Shown here in pieces: positions 59,899-64,000 of a stretch of 64,000 bases of DNA. The translations under genes were made by a program, and so were the position numbers. The notes beneath the pieces were generated by a model. It worked only from the letters and a program-made list of their open reading frames with translations, was not told where the DNA came from and did no database searches. Positions within the stretch are counted from its first letter, which is position 1. Every line of letters begins with the position of its first letter. Source of the stretch: Lactobacillus sp. ESL0791 (GTDB lineage: Bacteria > Bacillota > Bacilli > Lactobacillales > Lactobacillaceae); contig NZ_JAQTHU010000001.1 of NCBI RefSeq assembly GCF_029433255.1, positions 248,001 to 312,000 on the forward strand, in the 5' to 3' direction.

Positions 59899-60555
59899 CT
59901 AAAATTTTGTTTCCTTAATATCATCTTCCGGACGGTGCGCCTGAATACGGACAACCTGCCACGAAAATGAATTATTAGGCTGATCTAGCACAATTTCCAG
60001 CTGTCCATTTTTAAAAGTAAATTTTGGTTCGATGCGCTTTTCAATCATTTCGATGAGGTTGGGGTCCTGTTCTAAGCCATTAACCATTACTTTTTCTGGC
60101 AGTGGGCTTTTCAAGAAGATGTATTTTTGGTAAGGCATGTGGCGGTTTTCTAAAATAAAGCCGTCATGGTCAACCGTTAAGCTGCTTAGTTGGCCTTCGT
60201 TAAAAGCATGACCGAACATGTGCATCCAGCTGTTGACTACTTTAAGTGTTTCTTTGGCGGCAGCGGCAATCTTTCCGTCTTCTTCAATTTCAATATTGAT
60301 AATTGTCGGCTGACCGTTTTGACGGCTCGCCATCATTGTGTCGATGACATTTGCCGCATTTAAATTTGTCCCATAGGTGCTGTTAAGCAAGTGGATGGTA
60401 TATTTTGCGCATGCTTTCTTGAAATTTGCCGCTTTCGTATCAGCGCTAATTGCGCGGGCACCAATGTCACGGGCGGTTTTGACTAAAGAATCAAAGTCTA
60501 TGTTCTTGGCGTTTTTTAGTTTAAAATTTAAGACGATAGCAAAATCGGGATTCAT
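59899..60555 (-). CDS. Hypothetical cytoplasmic protein
   Basis: 218 residues. MNPDFAIVLNFKLKNAKNIDFDSLVKTARDIGARAISADTKA (broken over two lines) reads like the first strands of an alpha/beta barrel, as in truncated glycosidase-like proteins, but no active-site motif is visible. The C-terminal half is strand-rich (FSWQVVRIQAHRPEDD). GTAAGGAGA precedes the ATG. I do not recognise its family with confidence. Divergent from yaaA. Confidence 0.6.
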   Translation of the reverse strand: MNPDFAIVLNFKLKNAKNIDFDSLVKTARDIGARAISADTKAANFKKACAKYTIHLLNSTYGTNLNAANVIDTMMASRQNGQPTIINIEIEEDGKIAAAAKETLKVVNSWMHMFGHAFNEGQLSSLTVDHDGFILENRHMPYQKYIFLKSPLPEKVMVNGLEQDPNLIEMIEKRIEPKFTFKNGQLEIVLDQPNNSFSWQVVRIQAHRPEDDIKETKF

Positions 60556-60617
60556 AAAATTATCTCCTTACATAGATTACTAACTAATTTTACCTTAAAA
60601 GGCAGGAAATACGAAAG

Positions 60618-61379
60618 ATGAAAATTATTATCTCACCGGCAATGAAAATGAAAGTGAACCAAGATACTTTTCCAGTACAGTCACAACCAGTTTTTCTAGA
60701 AAAAACGAAAATTCTAGAGGAATTCTTGAAAAACCGCAGTTATGATGAACTGAAAAAAATTTGGCATGCAAGTGACCGGGTTATAAGGGAAAGTCAGCAG
60801 CAATTAGAAGTGATGAATCTGACCAAGGGATTGACGCCAGCGGTGTTGTCCTTTTCCGGCATTCAGTACCAATATATGATGCCGGATTTGTTTACTAAGC
60901 CAGCTCTTACCTATCTGCAGAAAAATTTCTGGATTTTATCTGGCTTTTACGGGGCTTTGCGGCCTTTTGACGGAGTTTGTCCGTACCGGCTAGAAATGAA
61001 GAACAAGTTGATGGGCTTTACTGACCCAAGTTTGTATAAATTCTGGGGCAGCAGTATTGCTGATCTTTTGTTTAAGGATGACAATGTGATAATTAATTTG
61101 GCATCTAAAGAGTATTCCAAAGTAGTTGCACCGTATTTAAACGGTAAACGCCAAATGATAGCCATTGATTTTCAGGAAAAGAAAAATGGTACCTGGAAGA
61201 CAGTCGGAGTTCATGCCAAAATGGCTCGCGGCGAGATGAGCAAGTTTATCGCGGAAAAACAATTGACACGGCCTGAAGAACTTCAAGATTTTCATGATTT
61301 TGGTTTTCAATTTGAACCGAAAATCAGCACAGCCGATCATTTTATTTTTCGAACTAAATTTGATTTTAAAAGACATTAA
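60618..61379 (+). CDS. yaaA: YaaA-family peroxide-stress protein (DUF328)
   Basis: 253-residue protein. MKIIISPAMKMKV at the start, LTPAVLSFSGIQYQYM (about residues 74-89), ILSGFYGALRPFDGVCPYRLEM (about 107-128) and VVAPYLNGKRQMIAIDF are the family pattern. YaaA proteins bind DNA and lower peroxide damage in E. coli by limiting intracellular iron; the Gram-positive role is inferred. The ribosome site is only AGGAAAT, but the N-terminus is right. Confidence 0.88.
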   Translation: MKIIISPAMKMKVNQDTFPVQSQPVFLEKTKILEEFLKNRSYDELKKIWHASDRVIRESQQQLEVMNLTKGLTPAVLSFSGIQYQYMMPDLFTKPALTYLQKNFWILSGFYGALRPFDGVCPYRLEMKNKLMGFTDPSLYKFWGSSIADLLFKDDNVIINLASKEYSKVVAPYLNGKRQMIAIDFQEKKNGTWKTVGVHAKMARGEMSKFIAEKQLTRPEELQDFHDFGFQFEPKISTADHFIFRTKFDFKRH

Positions 61380-61449
61380 ATCTCGACTTAAAAACTGCTT
61401 TAGTAAATAGTAAAATAGAAGTATTGTGTTAAGAATAGAGGTTTATTTA

Positions 61450-62049
61450 ATGGAGATAGTTTTTGTGCGCCACGGTCAAACTGCTTTAAATAAGAAAAAT
61501 TATTTGCAGGGTGCTTCTGTTAATCTCAGCTTGGATGAAGATGGGAGAAAGTACGCTGAAAAAGCTGCTGCCCACTTTGATCCTAGTGAGTTTGATGTTG
61601 TTTATTCCAGCCCGTTAAAACGAGCTGTAGAAACGGCCAAGATTTTTACTAAAGGACAACGAGATATTATTTTGGATGAGCGGCTGACTGAATTTGATTT
61701 CGGCGAATGGGATGCGAAATCGCTGCCCGAAATCCGAAAAAAATATCCGGATGCGATCGATCCGTGGGGCAAGGTTAATAAGCATTTTATTAAGTACGCT
61801 AAAAAAGGTGAAACTTTTCCAGATTTTGATAAACGCTGCGGAGTATTTTTAGACGATATGGCGCAGAAATATCCTGAAAATAAAGTTTTGGTTATCTGCC
61901 ACGGAACATTAATTAGGATGATGGCGGCCCATTACCTGACGCATGGCGACATGAATCATTTTGAGACAATCGATAACTGTGCTTTAGTCAAGTTTTCGGT
62001 GCGTGATGGTGTTGCGCGGATGAACTATTATAATAGAAAGTTAATATAA
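61450..62049 (+). CDS. Histidine phosphatase (phosphoglycerate mutase-like)
   Basis: 199-residue member. VFVRHGQTALNKKNYLQG at the start holds the phospho-histidine (H9) and the RHG motif; YSSPLKRAVETAKIF and ICHGTLIRMMAAHYL (second His) complete the site. The family covers cofactor-dependent mutases and broad phosphatases such as GpmB/PhoE; length fits the latter. The frame opens at 61426, but GAGG serves the ATG at 61450. It may be co-transcribed with yaaA. Confidence 0.85.
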   Translation: MEIVFVRHGQTALNKKNYLQGASVNLSLDEDGRKYAEKAAAHFDPSEFDVVYSSPLKRAVETAKIFTKGQRDIILDERLTEFDFGEWDAKSLPEIRKKYPDAIDPWGKVNKHFIKYAKKGETFPDFDKRCGVFLDDMAQKYPENKVLVICHGTLIRMMAAHYLTHGDMNHFETIDNCALVKFSVRDGVARMNYYNRKLI

Positions 62050-62239
62050 AAATTGCTTTATTATCAAGAATGAACGTAGAATCTAGCGAAAGTTAAATTA
62101 TATAAAATATTTAGCTGCTCTGATATTGTTATATTAGATAATGGATAAATGTAAAGGTAAAAGTGATGTTAACCAGAACATATTATCTTTATATAAAAGT
62201 TTTTTTGTTGTTCTTACTAAAGCCGTAGAAAATAAGTAA

Positions 62240-62284
62240 TTTAAAATAGCCCTAGCAGAAGGAAAACTCTGTTAAGACTATTTG
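62240..62284 (-). terminator. Terminator of the aldo/keto reductase gene
   Basis: Minus-strand stem AAATAGTCTTAACAGAG pairing (with G-T pairs) to CTTCTGCTAGGGCTATTT, then TTAAATT. Imperfect. Confidence 0.6.
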
Positions 62285-62298
62285 TTTTAGATCAATTT

Positions 62299-63240
62299 TT
62301 ACGGTAAATCGTTTCCTGCAGCTAAATAGATGTCATACCATTCTTGGGCAGTCAATGCGATGTCTGCGCCTTTGGCACTATCAATAATATGTTCAGGATT
62401 CATCGTGCCGATAATGACTTGGATTTTTGCAGGATGCCGTAAAATCCAAGCGGCGGCAATTGCATTCTTGGATGCACCTTTTTGGTAAGCCAGTTTTTGC
62501 AGGGCGGCGTTAACTTCGGGGAATTTTGGATTGCCGATAAAATTGCCTTCAATTTGCCCATACTGGAAAGGTGACCAGGCCTGCACGGTCATCTTATGCA
62601 GGCGCGAATAATCAAGAACGCCGCGATCGTGATCAATGCTGCGCTCATCGGTCATGTTGGTGTGAATGTTGAAATCAATCGGTCCTGTATGCATAACGCT
62701 GAACTGGAGTTGGTTGATTAATAATTTTTGGCTCAGACCTTGTTGCAACAGTTCAACCTGCATGGGGTTGAAGTTGGACACGCCAAAGTGGCGCACTTTT
62801 CCTGCTGCTTGTAACTCATCAAAAGCGGCAGCAATTTCAGCAGGATCCATCAAGGCATCCGGCCGGTGCAAAAGCAGGCTGTCAAGATAATCAATTCCCA
62901 TGCGGCTCAGAATGTCGTCAACAGCATTAATAATATATTTTTGGGAAAAATCGTAGCGCGTGGTTTTATAATTTAAGTCGGGATTTTCGTAAATGCCGGT
63001 TTTAGATTGAATATAAAAATCGTCACGCGTCAGTAAAGATTTTTTGAAAGCCTGACCAAAAATTTCTTCAGATTTGCCATGACCATAAACATCGGCCGAA
63101 TCAATATAGTTAATGCCAACATCGTGCGCAGTTTCCAAAGTTTTGACCGCTTCGTTAACGGTTAAGGCGTTCATGCGCATGATACCCAAAGCGATGGCCG
63201 AACCTATAAAGTTAGTGTCACCAATTTTAATTTGTCTCAT
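62299..63240 (-). CDS. Aldo/keto reductase
   Basis: 313-residue NADPH-dependent reductase (AKR fold, YdhF-like). The catalytic tetrad is visible: D47 and Y52 in NYIDSADVYGHG, K80 in YIQSKTGIY, and H125 in SLLLHRPDA. The C-terminal KIQVIIGTMNPEHIIDSAKG binds the nicotinamide phosphate. AGGGAGG precedes the ATG. The physiological carbonyl substrate is unknown. Confidence 0.87.
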   Translation of the reverse strand: MRQIKIGDTNFIGSAIALGIMRMNALTVNEAVKTLETAHDVGINYIDSADVYGHGKSEEIFGQAFKKSLLTRDDFYIQSKTGIYENPDLNYKTTRYDFSQKYIINAVDDILSRMGIDYLDSLLLHRPDALMDPAEIAAAFDELQAAGKVRHFGVSNFNPMQVELLQQGLSQKLLINQLQFSVMHTGPIDFNIHTNMTDERSIDHDRGVLDYSRLHKMTVQAWSPFQYGQIEGNFIGNPKFPEVNAALQKLAYQKGASKNAIAAAWILRHPAKIQVIIGTMNPEHIIDSAKGADIALTAQEWYDIYLAAGNDLP

Positions 63241-63388
63241 TAGATTGCCTCCCTGTTTTTACTTCTAGTATAGGCTTATGATAATTTTTGTGTTGCGATA
63301 AGAGCTTTATATTTAAAATATCATAAATAATCTCATTAATCTGGTATAGTTAAATTAATATTTATGGAATAAAAGGGAGGAAAACTTA

Positions 63389-63607
63389 ATTGTAAAAGTA
63401 ATAAAAATTTTTTCAGTTATTTTGGAAATGCTTGGAACATTATTCGGATTATGGCTATTTTTTAATGAGATTGGCGGACTTAGGAATCCTGACTTTGAAT
63501 TACGGACCTATAGCATAATTTATGTTATTACTGGCTTGTTATTGATTGTTGGCTGCATTTTTCATGTTATAGAGAAATTCAACATGTTATTATTTCCCTG
63601 TTATTAG
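63389..63607 (+). CDS. Small membrane protein with possible AUU start
   Basis: Up to 72 residues and two helices. A strong GGGAGG site at 63375-63380 is followed by ATT GTA AAA GTA ATA in the frame of the protein, but no ATG, GTG or TTG fits it. The other choice is a TTG at 63422 without a ribosome site, giving MEMLGTLFGLWLFF. Either AUU initiation or a mutated start. No family recognised. Confidence 0.5.
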   Translation: MVKVIKIFSVILEMLGTLFGLWLFFNEIGGLRNPDFELRTYSIIYVITGLLLIVGCIFHVIEKFNMLLFPCY

Positions 63608-63671
63608 TAGTTGTCCTATTATTTTTAGATTTCTTAAATGGCGATTTTCTACATAAATAGTTTAATTTATG

Positions 63672-63716
63672 AAAAACTCCTAATTGCCTAATTTCATCTA
63701 GCATTTAGGAGTTTTG
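63672..63716. terminator. Bidirectional terminator between small membrane gene and toxin
   Basis: ACTCCTAA / TTAGGAGT arms around a long loop, A and T runs outside. Confidence 0.75.
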
Positions 63717-63748
63717 GTAAATATTGAAGAACTAATACTTTTGAGCAT

Positions 63749-64000
63749 TTATGATTTAAATAAATTAGAATGAGAACCTGTTCTGGTTAAAATTAGGACT
63801 AAAATTTCATCGTCTAATTTATAAATCAACAACCAGTCAGGTGCAATATGACATTCACGCGTGCCGGAATATTCGCCTGTTAATCTATGATCTTTAAATT
63901 GTTCCTTAAGTTGTTTGCCTTCTGCTAATTGCTCAATTACTTGATATAACTTTTCTATGTCTTGGTCTTGTTTGCGTGCAAGTTTGAAGTCTCTTTTAAA
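63749..64000 (-). CDS. YafQ-family toxin (RelE superfamily), N-terminus outside window
   Basis: 83 residues to the stop; about 8 N-terminal residues are lost beyond the right edge. LYQVIEQLAEGKQLKEQFKDH, then RLTGEYSGTRECHIAPDWLL and IYKLDDEILVLILTRTGSHSNLF fit YafQ, a ribosome-dependent mRNA interferase of the RelE fold. The expected catalytic histidine is in RTGSHSNLF. A cognate antitoxin (DinJ/RelB-type) should lie just outside the window. Confidence 0.85.
   Translation of the reverse strand, partial: FKRDFKLARKQDQDIEKLYQVIEQLAEGKQLKEQFKDHRLTGEYSGTRECHIAPDWLLIYKLDDEILVLILTRTGSHSNLFKS

Overview
The window looks like chromosome of a Lactobacillus sensu stricto (L. acidophilus / L. helveticus / L. 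crispatus group). The signs are low GC, strong AGGAGG ribosome sites, three thiol peptidases of the PepE/PepG kind, two S-layer-type (SLAP) surface proteins, mannose-family PTS operons, cre and CIRCE operators, and a lysine riboswitch. Species cannot be fixed from the sequence alone. Many likely starts differ from the longest reading frame; I chose starts by ribosome-binding site and family N-terminus.

Region 1-13.6 kb is mostly housekeeping: lysA (partial, TTG start) behind a lysine riboswitch, divergent from aspartokinase-dapF; a UPF0145 protein; a tRNA-Thr(GGU); a SLAP surface protein; an HD hydrolase; a guaB lacking the CBS module; a Nudix hydrolase; three paralogous PepE-type peptidases; an AIM24 protein; and a small heat-shock protein behind a CIRCE operator.

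Region 13.6-33 kb is an accessory carbohydrate zone. It holds an FAD oxidase / FGGY kinase / zinc alcohol dehydrogenase set, decayed IS1182- and IS66-type transposases, a DeoR-controlled operon (class II aldolase plus mannose-family EIIA-B-C-D) with a perfect cre, a MITE-like element, a LytTR-DUF3021 pair, and a complete L-sorbose locus (sorE, sorR, sorF, EIIABCD, small membrane protein) with matched operator palindromes. A LacX-type epimerase follows.

Region 33-44 kb has a TauE exporter with an ornithine cyclodeaminase-like enzyme, a LysR regulator divergent from an OFA-type transporter and a fumarate-reductase-like flavoprotein, a penicillin V acylase-type hydrolase, a GNAT protein, and a TrpXYZ-like ABC transporter behind a leader peptide and transcription attenuator.

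Region 44-64 kb has an internally deleted IS66 element with an intact 8-bp target duplication, then a very AT-rich two-gene candidate defence operon (Cap4/DUF4297-like nuclease plus compact SMC-like ATPase). Next is a four-gene sensory operon (binding protein, histidine kinase, response regulator, second binding protein) divergent from a third mannose-family PTS. After that come a DeoR regulator with hxlA-hxlB (ribulose monophosphate enzymes), a second SLAP protein, assorted housekeeping genes, and at the right edge a partial YafQ-type toxin.

The strongest candidates for something new are the nuclease/SMC-like pair, the two-binding-protein sensory operon beside its PTS, and the leader-peptide attenuator before the ABC transporter. 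All functions are inferred from sequence reading; no database search was run.
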